DNA of 46,225 nucleotides from ATZT02 sp046046315 (lineage in GTDB: Bacteria > Actinomycetota > Actinomycetes > S36-B12 > UBA5976), in the NCBI GenBank assembly GCA_046046315.1, contig JBJOKB010000042.1, forward strand, positions 1 through 46,225. The letters are read 5' to 3'. Position numbers and translations under genes: made by a program. Each line of letters starts with the position of its first letter. Position 1 is the first letter of the stretch. Positions 34,393 through 42,792 of this stretch are shown piece after piece. The notes beneath the pieces were generated by a model, which worked only from the letters and a program-made list of their open reading frames with translations, was not told the DNA's origin and searched no databases.

Positions 34393-35274
34393 ATGAGTGA
34401 TGAAGAAAAAGAGTCAAGTGGCCTAGGTTTTTTACTTGCACTTGGAGGAGCAGCTGCTGCTATTTACACAACTTATAAGATTTTTAATAAACCAGAATTG
34501 ACAGAAATTAAACTAAACAATGTTGCTTCACCAGTGAATTCAGAAGTTTCAATCTTAATTCCTGCACATTTTGAAGAAGCAACTTCAACTATTCGTGAAG
34601 CAAAGGATCAACACCATTTAAGTAATTTTGATGTCCTGGCACTTGAAGATAAGGGGCATGAATCGGATAAACCTGAATCTTGGACAAACAAGGCTTGGGG
34701 ATGTCAAAGAATTGCTTTTAAGGCCACTGGGGACTACTTAGTTTTTATTGAGCCTGGAATTAAATTAACACCAGATGCTGTTAGTTTGAGTATTAATTGT
34801 CTTGTAGAAAATAATTTAGATGCATTACTTGTTCAACCAACAATTCTAAATAAAACAGAACCAACTGTGATTGCTAACTTCTTGCTATCTCTACCAACTC
34901 CATTAAATGAAAATGAAGGTACAGATATTGATGCTTCTTTCTTAGTAATTAATAGAAATGCCTACAGCGCTATGGCTGGTCACACCAGAGTTGCTAATGA
35001 AAAATTTGAAGGTGGAGCCTGGGTTAAAGAATTAACAGCTGCAGATTTTAAAGTTGCCGTTGTTGATGGCAGAGTTGTTGCATCAAAGATAGCAAGCATT
35101 GAATTACCAGAGCTTGATGAAGATCTTGCAATTAGAGCAGGAAGTTTTCTGGGAACCTATTTATTGCCTGTCGTAGCAATTTTGGGTGGCAGATCCTCCT
35201 TTAAACAATTCTTAGGCTCAATTGGTCTCATAGCCAACATCGCAACTGTTATCAAATCTCGAAGAATCCGATAA
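34393..35274 (+). CDS. CruG-like family 2 glycosyltransferase, apparently lacking the DXD site
   Basis: A 293-residue protein with an N-terminal hydrophobic span (about 11-29), a GT-A domain and a C-terminal hydrophobic region. SEVSILIPAHFEE is the GT2 start and SWTNKAWGCQRIAFKATGDY matches the CruG block before the metal site. That site reads FIEPGIKLTPDA at 118-129, where active enzymes have an F-x-DAD type sequence, so the DXD aspartates are missing. The earlier acidic pair is only partly kept (LALEDKGHE). It could be a non-catalytic partner of CruF or an altered enzyme. It is sandwiched between cruF-like and crtE. Confidence 0.6.
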   Translation: MSDEEKESSGLGFLLALGGAAAAIYTTYKIFNKPELTEIKLNNVASPVNSEVSILIPAHFEEATSTIREAKDQHHLSNFDVLALEDKGHESDKPESWTNKAWGCQRIAFKATGDYLVFIEPGIKLTPDAVSLSINCLVENNLDALLVQPTILNKTEPTVIANFLLSLPTPLNENEGTDIDASFLVINRNAYSAMAGHTRVANEKFEGGAWVKELTAADFKVAVVDGRVVASKIASIELPELDEDLAIRAGSFLGTYLLPVVAILGGRSSFKQFLGSIGLIANIATVIKSRRIR

Positions 35275-35287
35275 TCTCTTTTCACCA

Positions 35288-36337
35288 ATGAAAGCTTTAG
35301 AGATACGCCCACGCATTCAAGAATGCCTGGATGAATTCATAAAAGAACAAAGACCAATCTTAAATGAAGTTTCACTATCCCTTGATCCTTTAGCAGATTA
35401 TGCACATGAATTTTTATCTGGCGGAAAAAGATTAAGAGCAGCTTTTTGTTATTGGGGATATATCGGTGCAGGTGGTAAAGATTCGAAAGAAATAATTTGT
35501 GCCTCTACCGCCCTGGAACTTTTACAAGCATGTGCTCTAGTTCACGATGATGTGATGGATGCATCAGATACTAGACGTGGCAAACCATCTATTCATAAAC
35601 GATTTGAAACTATGCACGAAGAATCAAAATGGCTGGGCGATAAGAAGCAATTTGGAAGTGGCGGAGCAATTTTATTAGGTGACTTGTTACTTTCCTGGGC
35701 TGATGAAATGTTGATTAACTCAGGTCTTCCAGCAAATGATTTATTCAGAGGAAAAAAGATTTATGATCTAATGAGAACAGAATTAATGGCCGGACAATAT
35801 TTAGATATATTTGAACAAGCACGCGGTGGCGGTTCAATTGAAAATGCACTGAATGTGATCAGATACAAATCTGCTAAATACACAATTGAAAGACCACTTC
35901 ATTTAGGTGGTGCTCTAGCTAGTGACAATAAACAAATTTTGCAAGCTTACACAGATTATGGTCTTCCACTTGGAGAAGCTTTTCAATTACGAGATGACGT
36001 TCTAGGTGTATTTGGAGATCCTTCAGAAACTGGTAAACCTGCAGGAGATGATTTACGAGAAGGCAAAAGAACTGTCTTAATCGAAATGACCTTTCAAAAA
36101 GCCACAGATTCACAAAAGAAAGAATTGAATAAATTTTTTGGTAAAGAATTAGATGATCATGGGGTTGCTTCATTGCGAGAAGTCGTTACCGTCACTGGAG
36201 CATTAACTGAAGTTGAAACCATGATTTCGACACTTTTGAACCAATCTCAAAAGGCTTTGACTGAGGCAAATATCACAACCCAAGCCAAAGAGGCCTTTTC
36301 CGAGTTGGCACTTGCCGCAACTTCTAGAAGAGTATGA
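35288..36337 (+). CDS. crtE: Geranylgeranyl diphosphate synthase
   Basis: Trans-prenyltransferase that makes the C20 precursor of carotenoids. Of its 349 residues, the first aspartate-rich motif is DDVMD at 87-91 (in LVHDDVMDASDTRRGKPSIH) and the second is DDVLGVFGD from 236. GGKRLRAAF near 45 is the isopentenyl diphosphate site. Chain length is inferred from the operon; the residues before the first motif (ELLQACALVH) do not settle it. The TGA overlaps the crtI ATG. Confidence 0.9.
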   Translation: MKALEIRPRIQECLDEFIKEQRPILNEVSLSLDPLADYAHEFLSGGKRLRAAFCYWGYIGAGGKDSKEIICASTALELLQACALVHDDVMDASDTRRGKPSIHKRFETMHEESKWLGDKKQFGSGGAILLGDLLLSWADEMLINSGLPANDLFRGKKIYDLMRTELMAGQYLDIFEQARGGGSIENALNVIRYKSAKYTIERPLHLGGALASDNKQILQAYTDYGLPLGEAFQLRDDVLGVFGDPSETGKPAGDDLREGKRTVLIEMTFQKATDSQKKELNKFFGKELDDHGVASLREVVTVTGALTEVETMISTLLNQSQKALTEANITTQAKEAFSELALAATSRRV

Positions 36338-37881
36338 CTATGAGTTATTCACCTGCCAGATTGATTCCCGGACGAATGAGAACCGTTAAGGGTCCAACTG
36401 ATCATGTAGTCATTGTTGGGGCAGGGTTGGCAGGATTGTCAACTGCACTTCGATTAGCAGGCAAAGGAAGAAAAGTAACTGTTATTGAAAGAGAATCAGT
36501 TCCAGGTGGACGTAACGGTTTATTAGTTAAAGATGGTTACCACTTTGACACTGGTCCATCTGTTTTAACGATGCCAGATTTAATAGCTGATGCATTTGAT
36601 TGTGTTGGCGAAAATATGCACGACTGGTTGGACTTAAAACCAGTTGAACCTCTTTACCGTGCTTATTACCATGATGGTTCGCAATTGGATGTTCATGCAA
36701 ATCCTCAAAGAATGGCACAAGAAATTGAAGAAGTTATCGGCGCTAATGAGGCTAAAGGTTACTTAAAATACGTTGATTTTGTCTCAAAGCTTTATCAATA
36801 TGAGATGAAGGATTTTATCGATAGAAATATTGACTCTCCCCTAGATTTACTAACTCCAAACCTTGCAAAACTTGTTGCAATCGGCGGATTTAGAAAGCTT
36901 GCACCAAAAGCACAACAATATTTGAAAGATTTCAGAACTGAAAGAGTTTACTCATTCCAGGCAATGTATGCAGGACTTTCTCCTTATCAAGCTCTTGCTA
37001 TTTATGGAGTAATTGCTTATATGGACTCTGTTGCCGGAGTTTTCTTTCCCAAAGGTGGAATGCATGCAGTTCCTCGTGCATTAGCGGCAGCAGCGACCAA
37101 ACATGGTGTGGAGTTTAAATACAACACTGAAATTACAAAAGTTGAAAAAAGTGGTAATCGTGCCACTGCTGTAATTACAAAAAATGGAGAAAGAATCCCA
37201 GCCGATGTTGTGGTTTTAAATCCTGATCTTCCAATTGCTTATGAAAACTTACTAGGCGAAGTTCCATGGTCAGTAAAAAGACTGAAGTATTCTCCGTCTG
37301 CAATGGTATTGCTCGCAGGAAGTAAAAAGAAGTTTCCAAATATTGCTCATCACAACATTCATTTCGGTAAAGACTGGAAAGGTGTTTTTGATGATCTAAT
37401 TGAAAAGAAACAATTCATGCAAGATCCAAGTCTGTTGGTAACAAATTCAACGCATTCAGATCCAGAATTGGCCCCAAGTGGCAAAGAAATCTATTACGTT
37501 TTATTTCCAACACCAAACACTGATTCAAATATTGATTGGGTTAAAGAAACTCCAAAGTATAGAGATGAAATGGTTCGAGTTCTTGAAGAACGAGGCTATG
37601 AAGGATTTGGAGACAGTATTGAAGTTGAAAATGTCACAGGACCACTTGAATGGGAAAAACAAGGAATGAAAATGGGCGCACCTTTTGCTGCTGCGCACAC
37701 CTTCTTACAAACTGGACCATTTAGACCAGGCAACATGTGGGGTGAAAACGTGGTATTTGCAGGTTCTGGTACTCAACCAGGAGTTGGTGTTCCAATGGTG
37801 TTGGTAAGTGGACGTTTAGCTGCAGAAAGAATTCTTGGCAAAGATAAAACTTATAAATCCAGGTCCAATAGAAAATATTAA
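36334..37881 (+). CDS. crtI: Phytoene desaturase
   Basis: FAD-dependent desaturase that converts phytoene to lycopene. The 515 residues have the dinucleotide fold HVVIVGAGLAGLSTALRLAG, then PGGRNGLLVKDGYHFDTGPS with the expected substrate-site layout, and the C-terminal FAD segment AGSGTQPGVGVPMVLVSGRL. The overlap with crtE and the two-base gap to crtB form a tight crtE-crtI-crtB unit. The number of desaturation steps cannot be read from the sequence. Confidence 0.95.
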   Translation: MTMSYSPARLIPGRMRTVKGPTDHVVIVGAGLAGLSTALRLAGKGRKVTVIERESVPGGRNGLLVKDGYHFDTGPSVLTMPDLIADAFDCVGENMHDWLDLKPVEPLYRAYYHDGSQLDVHANPQRMAQEIEEVIGANEAKGYLKYVDFVSKLYQYEMKDFIDRNIDSPLDLLTPNLAKLVAIGGFRKLAPKAQQYLKDFRTERVYSFQAMYAGLSPYQALAIYGVIAYMDSVAGVFFPKGGMHAVPRALAAAATKHGVEFKYNTEITKVEKSGNRATAVITKNGERIPADVVVLNPDLPIAYENLLGEVPWSVKRLKYSPSAMVLLAGSKKKFPNIAHHNIHFGKDWKGVFDDLIEKKQFMQDPSLLVTNSTHSDPELAPSGKEIYYVLFPTPNTDSNIDWVKETPKYRDEMVRVLEERGYEGFGDSIEVENVTGPLEWEKQGMKMGAPFAAAHTFLQTGPFRPGNMWGENVVFAGSGTQPGVGVPMVLVSGRLAAERILGKDKTYKSRSNRKY

Positions 37882-37883
37882 TA

Positions 37884-38834
37884 ATGTCAAAGCGTGAATT
37901 AATTGCTTCAGGAATAAAAGATCCTGAAATGCAAGAGTCGTATGAGAGATGTCGAAAACTTAACTCTCAGCACGGAAAAACCTATTATTTAGCAACCCTT
38001 TTATTGCCTCCTGGCAAAAGACCCTATGTTCACGCACTTTATGGATTTGCTCGTTATGCCGATGAAATTGTTGATGATTTATCTAGCACCTTAACTGATA
38101 AAGAAAAATCAGACTGGTTGATGAATTGGGGAAACGAATTCTTAAAGGATTTAAATCGTGGTAAATCTGACGATCCAATTTGCAAGGCTGTGGTTGACAC
38201 CGTTAATCGCTGGGAAATTCCAAAAGAACTTTTTGAAGCATTTCTTCATTCGATGCGCATGGACTTAACGGTTACTGAATATCAAACATTTAAAGATCTT
38301 CACGAATATGTTTATGGTTCGGCTGCTGTTATTGGTTTACAAATGGTGCCAATTCTTGAACCAACATCACAAATTGCCTACGAAAGAGCACAGGATTTAG
38401 GAATTGCATTTCAATTAGCTAACTTTGTAAGAGATGTCTCAGAAGACTTAACTAGAGGAAGAATTTATCTACCTTTGGAAGAATTGGCTCAATTTGGAGT
38501 TGATAGAGCATATTTACAAAGAAGAGTTGCGGATAAAAATGTTAAAGATGCTTTGAAGTTTCAAATCCAAAGAGTTAAACAATTAGAAGAAAAATCGAGA
38601 TCGGGAATCGAATTCTTACATCCTTCATCCAGGCCTTGCATTGAAGCAGCAAGAATTCTTTATTGTGGCATTGTTGATGCGGTTGAGGCAATTGATTATG
38701 AAGTATTTAAAAAACGTGCCAAAGTTTCGATGGCGCAAAGATTAAAAGTGGCACTTCCAGCTTGGCGTCAAGGAGTAAAAGCTAGAAAAGAATTTGGGCA
38801 AGGTCACATTCAAGGAATTGCTCAAGCTATTTAA
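37884..38834 (+). CDS. crtB: Phytoene synthase
   Basis: Condenses two geranylgeranyl diphosphates to phytoene. The 316-residue protein carries both metal-binding aspartate motifs: YADEIVDDL near residue 53 and NFVRDVSEDLTRGRIYLP near 180. LATLLLPPGKRPYVHALYGF is the typical N-terminal region. It ends one base from the oppositely oriented crtYd, leaving no room for a terminator between them. Confidence 0.95.
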   Translation: MSKRELIASGIKDPEMQESYERCRKLNSQHGKTYYLATLLLPPGKRPYVHALYGFARYADEIVDDLSSTLTDKEKSDWLMNWGNEFLKDLNRGKSDDPICKAVVDTVNRWEIPKELFEAFLHSMRMDLTVTEYQTFKDLHEYVYGSAAVIGLQMVPILEPTSQIAYERAQDLGIAFQLANFVRDVSEDLTRGRIYLPLEELAQFGVDRAYLQRRVADKNVKDALKFQIQRVKQLEEKSRSGIEFLHPSSRPCIEAARILYCGIVDAVEAIDYEVFKKRAKVSMAQRLKVALPAWRQGVKARKEFGQGHIQGIAQAI

Positions 38835-38835
38835 T

Positions 38836-39240
38836 TTATTTTTTTGTTCCGTACCAATGTCCTTTAGGCCACCATTTTGGAGGTGGACCAGAAATTGGTT
38901 TTTGTTGAATATTTTTCTTGCCTAGCCAAATCCAAATTGAGATAGCAAAGACAATCATCGAGAAACCAAAAAATACGTCTTCAACAGGTGCAAAAAATAA
39001 TCTACCGTCACCAATCATTGGTGGAGTTTTGTTCGAATAGTCTCCCCCGATTATGGCAAAGTCGTTATATCGAACAATTAAATTCTTGGTCAAAATTCCA
39101 TTAGTAATAAATTGAAAGAAAAGTACGATTGCATAGCTTAACCAAAACATTTTCAATTTTAAAATTTTGGTTTTCAAAATAAATAAATCTATTACGATTG
39201 CAAGTGGACAATAAATTAAACCAATTTGAATATAGGTCAT
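38836..39240 (-). CDS. crtYd: Lycopene beta-cyclase subunit CrtYd
   Basis: A 134-residue membrane protein of the small heterodimeric lycopene cyclase found in Actinobacteria. Three spans are visible, and the active-site-type motif PVEDVFFGF lies near residue 86, matching the PxE(E/D) motif of this family. The C terminus is tryptophan- and lysine-rich. It overlaps crtYc by four bases (ATGA). It lies on the strand opposite the other carotenoid genes. Confidence 0.87.
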   Translation of the reverse strand: MTYIQIGLIYCPLAIVIDLFILKTKILKLKMFWLSYAIVLFFQFITNGILTKNLIVRYNDFAIIGGDYSNKTPPMIGDGRLFFAPVEDVFFGFSMIVFAISIWIWLGKKNIQQKPISGPPPKWWPKGHWYGTKK

Positions 39241-39566
39241 ATCTCATCACCAGCTTTTTCTTGCTTGATGGACCTAACTGCTTCAAATGATAAAAGTGCA
39301 GCAATGGGCACGATGATAAAGAAAAGTAATTCTTCTAGTGGAAGAAATCCAAATAAAATAATGCCAGTGGTTTTAGTTTCATCAAAGAACCAATGATCAT
39401 TCACAATCGCGTAGTAATCCCAAATGACCATAAGAACAACAACTGGGATTATGGTTAAAACTAATCGTTTTAATTTTCTAAGCACTCGAGCCTGCAGAAT
39501 AATTTCCAACCAGATTGTGCCAAAAAGAATAAAAGCAAGCACTGCTAAATAGGAATATTTACTCAT
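39237..39566 (-). CDS. crtYc: Lycopene beta-cyclase subunit CrtYc
   Basis: A 109-residue partner of CrtYd with three membrane spans and the family motif FLPLEELLFFI near residue 75. Together the subunits cyclise the ends of lycopene to gamma- or beta-carotene. The gene follows the Rpf-like gene by 13 bases in the same direction, so it is probably transcribed with that wall-lytic gene and not with crtE-crtI-crtB. Confidence 0.87.
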   Translation of the reverse strand: MSKYSYLAVLAFILFGTIWLEIILQARVLRKLKRLVLTIIPVVVLMVIWDYYAIVNDHWFFDETKTTGIILFGFLPLEELLFFIIVPIAALLSFEAVRSIKQEKAGDEI

Positions 39567-39579
39567 AAATCTAATTTAA

Positions 39580-40410
39580 TCAGTAAGCCCAAGGTGCCCA
39601 ACCGCGAACAATCCATCCGTTATAAGCAACCAAATCTTGATCTCGACAACTTGCTTTGTCAGGTTTTGAAGCAAATTGTTTTCCACCGTAAGTTTTCCAA
39701 AAAGCTGGACTCATTTGCCAACGACCTCTATATTTTCCACTTCTACCAATTGCCTTGCAATTTCGATGAGATTCCTTCATCGAAATAAATCTTGCAAAAG
39801 GACTTACTCTCCAAACTTCGAATGGGATCAATTCCCTTGCTCCCCTATAAAGACGTGCGTCCTTCGTCAATGTGATATCACCTTTATATTTTGCAACTAT
39901 TTTTTTCTTCTTTTTGGATAATTTGACTACTTTTGTTTTCTTTCCTCGATCAATAGTTCTGGAAGCATTTTCGGCAAGAATTGCGGCAATTGCTGGATCT
40001 ACTGCAACAGGTTGGGCGGCCACTTGTTCAGCTACTTTTTCATCTGCTCTTTGTTCATCAAGTGCTTCGAAAATTTTTGTCCAACCAATTTTTCCTAATG
40101 ATGTTCCATCATCCGAATCGCCTAAATCTTTATAGAAGGCTGAAATAGCTTTTGTTGTTGAAGGACCATATTTGCCATTTGCTGAAGAGATGTCATAACC
40201 AAGTTCAATTAATGCTTCTTGCACTTTTTTAACACTTGAGTTTTTTGCACCCTTAGTTAGTTTGCTTTTGCCTGGATAATCAGGAACTTCCATAACGATT
40301 GCAATCGACGATGGATGAGCATTTGCTGAAACTTGTAAATTTGTTGAGATTAATGCAGCCAGGGCACCAATTATTAAATAACGGGTAGGGCGGCGTATAA
40401 ACGTCGTCAT
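39580..40410 (-). CDS. Secreted peptidoglycan-binding protein with Rpf/transglycosylase-like domain
   Basis: A 276-residue exported protein: signal peptide with a probable cut after about residue 31 (NAHPSS), a peptidoglycan-binding type 1 domain (about 45-97, KKVQEALIELGYDISSANGK then YGPSTTKAI), a linker with the run KKKKK (166-170), and a C-terminal resuscitation-promoting-factor/lysozyme-like domain (about 200-276). In that domain E213 (FISMKESHRN) is the likely catalytic glutamate, YRGRWQMSPAFW is the core, and C218 and C255 could form a disulfide. It should cleave glycan strands outside the membrane. It probably has its own leaderless promoter. Confidence 0.78.
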   Translation of the reverse strand: MTTFIRRPTRYLIIGALAALISTNLQVSANAHPSSIAIVMEVPDYPGKSKLTKGAKNSSVKKVQEALIELGYDISSANGKYGPSTTKAISAFYKDLGDSDDGTSLGKIGWTKIFEALDEQRADEKVAEQVAAQPVAVDPAIAAILAENASRTIDRGKKTKVVKLSKKKKKIVAKYKGDITLTKDARLYRGARELIPFEVWRVSPFARFISMKESHRNCKAIGRSGKYRGRWQMSPAFWKTYGGKQFASKPDKASCRDQDLVAYNGWIVRGWAPWAY

Positions 40411-40416
40411 CCTTTG

Positions 40417-40422
40417 AGGCTA
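40417..40422 (-). promoter_or_regulatory. -10 element of a probably leaderless promoter (Rpf-like gene and crtYcYd)
   Basis: On the minus strand TAGCCT ends six bases before the ATG at 40410, the same hexamer and distance as at ybaK (33086-33091). AAAGG abuts the ATG too closely to serve as a ribosome site. Confidence 0.45.
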
Positions 40423-40451
40423 CAACACCTAAATGAATTGGGGGTATTGCG

Positions 40452-40964
40452 TTACCGCAAGTTGTGGATACCTTCGTGTTTCAACAATGCTTTCTTGAGG
40501 GAAACACCGAATGCGTAATTCCCAATAGCACCACCTGTTTTCACAACTCGATGACATGGAACAAATGGAGCAATTAAATTCTTGGCACAAGCTGAGCCTG
40601 CTGCTCTAACTGCTTTTGCATTACCTGCTTTTTGGGCAAGATCTGCGTAACTAATTACTTTCCCACCTTTTACTTTTCTTAACATTTTCCAACAATTTTG
40701 CATAAATTCGCCACCAGATTGTAAAACTTTCAACTCAGAGAAAGCATCCATATCTCCATCAATCCAGTCTTCAACGATTGAAGTTACACCAGCTAATTTT
40801 GAATCTTTCTTGAATTCAAAATCTAGATATTTAGCTGGTAATTGCTTTATTAATTTTGTCAATGGTTTAAAACCAGATCCAATTACAGTGGGATGTTTAG
40901 ATACATCAACAACTGAAGAAATTTTTCCCCAAGGAGTAGGAATTTCGTGAGTTAAAAGTTTCAT
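40452..40964 (-). CDS. ogt: Methylated-DNA--protein-cysteine methyltransferase
   Basis: Suicide repair protein that takes alkyl groups from O6-alkylguanine. The acceptor cysteine is in FVPCHRVVKTGGAIGNYAFG near residue 136. The DNA-binding helix-turn-helix lies just before it (VISYADLAQKAGNAKAVRAAGSA, here spanning about 106-127). The length of 170 residues is typical of Ogt. It starts immediately after the LytR_C gene stop, without a gap. Confidence 0.93.
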   Translation of the reverse strand: MKLLTHEIPTPWGKISSVVDVSKHPTVIGSGFKPLTKLIKQLPAKYLDFEFKKDSKLAGVTSIVEDWIDGDMDAFSELKVLQSGGEFMQNCWKMLRKVKGGKVISYADLAQKAGNAKAVRAAGSACAKNLIAPFVPCHRVVKTGGAIGNYAFGVSLKKALLKHEGIHNLR

Positions 40965-41438
40965 TTATGGTTGCGAACTAGTCGAATCAATTTGTTGTGG
41001 AAACGGTTCTGGTAAGTCATATCCAGTAATTATGGTGGCAAATTCATTTGCTTCAAATGCTGGATAGGGAGTTAATTTTTGAATACCCGCTACTTGAGCT
41101 AATTTTGTTGCTGCCTCTATAGCATCTGGTCTATAAAGTAATTCACTGGTTTCTATATTGCGCTTTTTGTAGTTATCTATCTTGGTAACAAAAACCCCAA
41201 ACGTTTCTAAACGTGACGCAAGTCGGGTACTTAAACCTTCACGATTAGTTCCATTAAGAATGGTTACTACCATTTTGTCGAGAGTTACTACTCCTTCTTC
41301 TGCGGAAGCGGTTGGTTTTGGGTTCAAAATTGCTTCAATTCGATTTGCTCTATAACTTGATAAAGCTGCACTTGTAATTGCGCTAATGATAACTAATGCC
41401 AGAACTGAACCAAGAATAATTTGATTACCTTTTTTCAT
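40965..41438 (-). CDS. LytR C-terminal domain membrane protein
   Basis: A 157-residue protein with one N-terminal membrane span (about 7-27) and an extracytoplasmic LytR_C domain (about 55-145). The domain is recognised from VVTILNGTNREGLSTRLASR and the later SELLYRPDAIEAATKLAQVAG. LytR_C occurs alone or attached to LCP wall-polymer ligases and is thought to bind wall components; there is no catalytic LCP domain here. It is downstream of the DAHP synthase by 26 bases and abuts ogt. Confidence 0.82.
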   Translation of the reverse strand: MKKGNQIILGSVLALVIISAITSAALSSYRANRIEAILNPKPTASAEEGVVTLDKMVVTILNGTNREGLSTRLASRLETFGVFVTKIDNYKKRNIETSELLYRPDAIEAATKLAQVAGIQKLTPYPAFEANEFATIITGYDLPEPFPQQIDSTSSQP

Positions 41439-41464
41439 AAAGTTTTAAACCTACTTAATGGTGG

Positions 41465-42790
41465 CTATTTTGCAAGCATTTCGGCAACTTGGAAAGCTAA
41501 TTCCAATGCTTGCACTCGATTTAATCTTGGATCACATGCAGTTTCATATCGCATTGGTAAGTCTTTTTCCATTACTCCTGAAATTCCACCAATACATTCA
41601 GTTACGTCATCTCCGGTTAGTTCAATGTGCATTCCACCTGGATGGGTACCCATTTGGCGATGCACTGTAAAGAAGTCCTTAATTTCACTTAACACATCAC
41701 TGAATTCACGAGTTTTATGTCCTGATGCTGCTTCTTTGGTATTGCCATGCATCGGATCACAAACCCAGATAACGGGATGACCAGATTTTTCAACAGCTTC
41801 AACAATTGGAGGTAACTTATCCATCACGTTGCCAACACCCATACGACTAATCAAAGTTAATCGGCCTGGTGTTTTATCTGGATCAAGTTTTTGAACCATT
41901 TTCACAACGTCTGCTGGATCTGCTTTTGGTCCAACTTTGCAACCGATTGGATTTTGTATTGACGCCATGAACTCAGCGTGTGCACCATTTGGTTCACGAG
42001 TTCTTTCACCCATCCATAAGAAATGTGCAGATGTGTCATAAGTTCTGCCTGTTACGTAATCAGTTCTTGACATTGCTTTTTCATAATCAAGTAGCAATGC
42101 TTCGTGAGCGGTAAAGAATTCAACTGATCTAAATTCAACTGGATCTGCACCACACGCATGCATGAAAGCAAGGGCGCGATCAATATCTTTTGCCAATTGA
42201 TCATATTTTTTACCTGAATCTGAATTAGCAACAAAATCTCTATTCCAGGCATGAACCATTCTTAAGTCCGCAGAACCATCTTGAGAAAAAGATCTAATTA
42301 AGTTCAAAGTTGCGTTAGAAGATTTATAAGCTCTGATTAATCTTTGTGGATCTGGTCTTCTTGCTTCTGGGGTAAAAGCAACATCGTTAATTGCATCGCC
42401 GCGATATGACGGAAGTGAAATTCCATTAATAGTTTCTTCATTTGAGCTTCTTGGTTTGAAATATTGACCAGCAATTCGACCAACTTTAACTACCGGAAGT
42501 GTTGCTCCATAAGTTAAAACTACAGCCATTTGAAGAACTGTTTTTAATCTTGCTCTTACGGAATTTGCGGTATTTGCTGCAAAAGTTTCTGCGCAATCTC
42601 CTCCTGTTAAGAAGAATGCTTCTCCACGAGAAACATCAGCAAGTCTTTGAGTCAATAAATCACATTCACTTGCAAATACCAATGGTGGTAAAGCTTTTAG
42701 TTCTTTAACAACACGATTGAGTTCATCAGCGTCAGGCCATTCTGGCTGCTGTTTCGCTGATGTAACCGCTGGGGAATTTTGCGGTGACAT
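41465..42790 (-). CDS. aroG: Class II 3-deoxy-7-phosphoheptulonate (DAHP) synthase
   Basis: First enzyme of the shikimate pathway (phosphoenolpyruvate + erythrose 4-phosphate). The plant/actinobacterial class II form is recognised from FLTGGDCAETF, KVGRIAGQYFKPRSS, FFTAHEALLLDYE, WMGERTRE, WVCDPMHGNT and HIELTGDDVTECIGG, which hold the metal and phosphate ligands. The length of 441 residues is typical. It follows the phosphofructokinase gene by two bases, so the two are co-transcribed. Confidence 0.96.
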   Translation of the reverse strand: MSPQNSPAVTSAKQQPEWPDADELNRVVKELKALPPLVFASECDLLTQRLADVSRGEAFFLTGGDCAETFAANTANSVRARLKTVLQMAVVLTYGATLPVVKVGRIAGQYFKPRSSNEETINGISLPSYRGDAINDVAFTPEARRPDPQRLIRAYKSSNATLNLIRSFSQDGSADLRMVHAWNRDFVANSDSGKKYDQLAKDIDRALAFMHACGADPVEFRSVEFFTAHEALLLDYEKAMSRTDYVTGRTYDTSAHFLWMGERTREPNGAHAEFMASIQNPIGCKVGPKADPADVVKMVQKLDPDKTPGRLTLISRMGVGNVMDKLPPIVEAVEKSGHPVIWVCDPMHGNTKEAASGHKTREFSDVLSEIKDFFTVHRQMGTHPGGMHIELTGDDVTECIGGISGVMEKDLPMRYETACDPRLNRVQALELAFQVAEMLAK

Positions 42791-42792
42791 GA

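Noticed and set aside
34393..35274. CruG-like gene as a pseudogene
   Set aside because: The frame is intact, the length is reasonable and the gene is tightly packed between neighbours; loss of the DXD site alone does not show decay.
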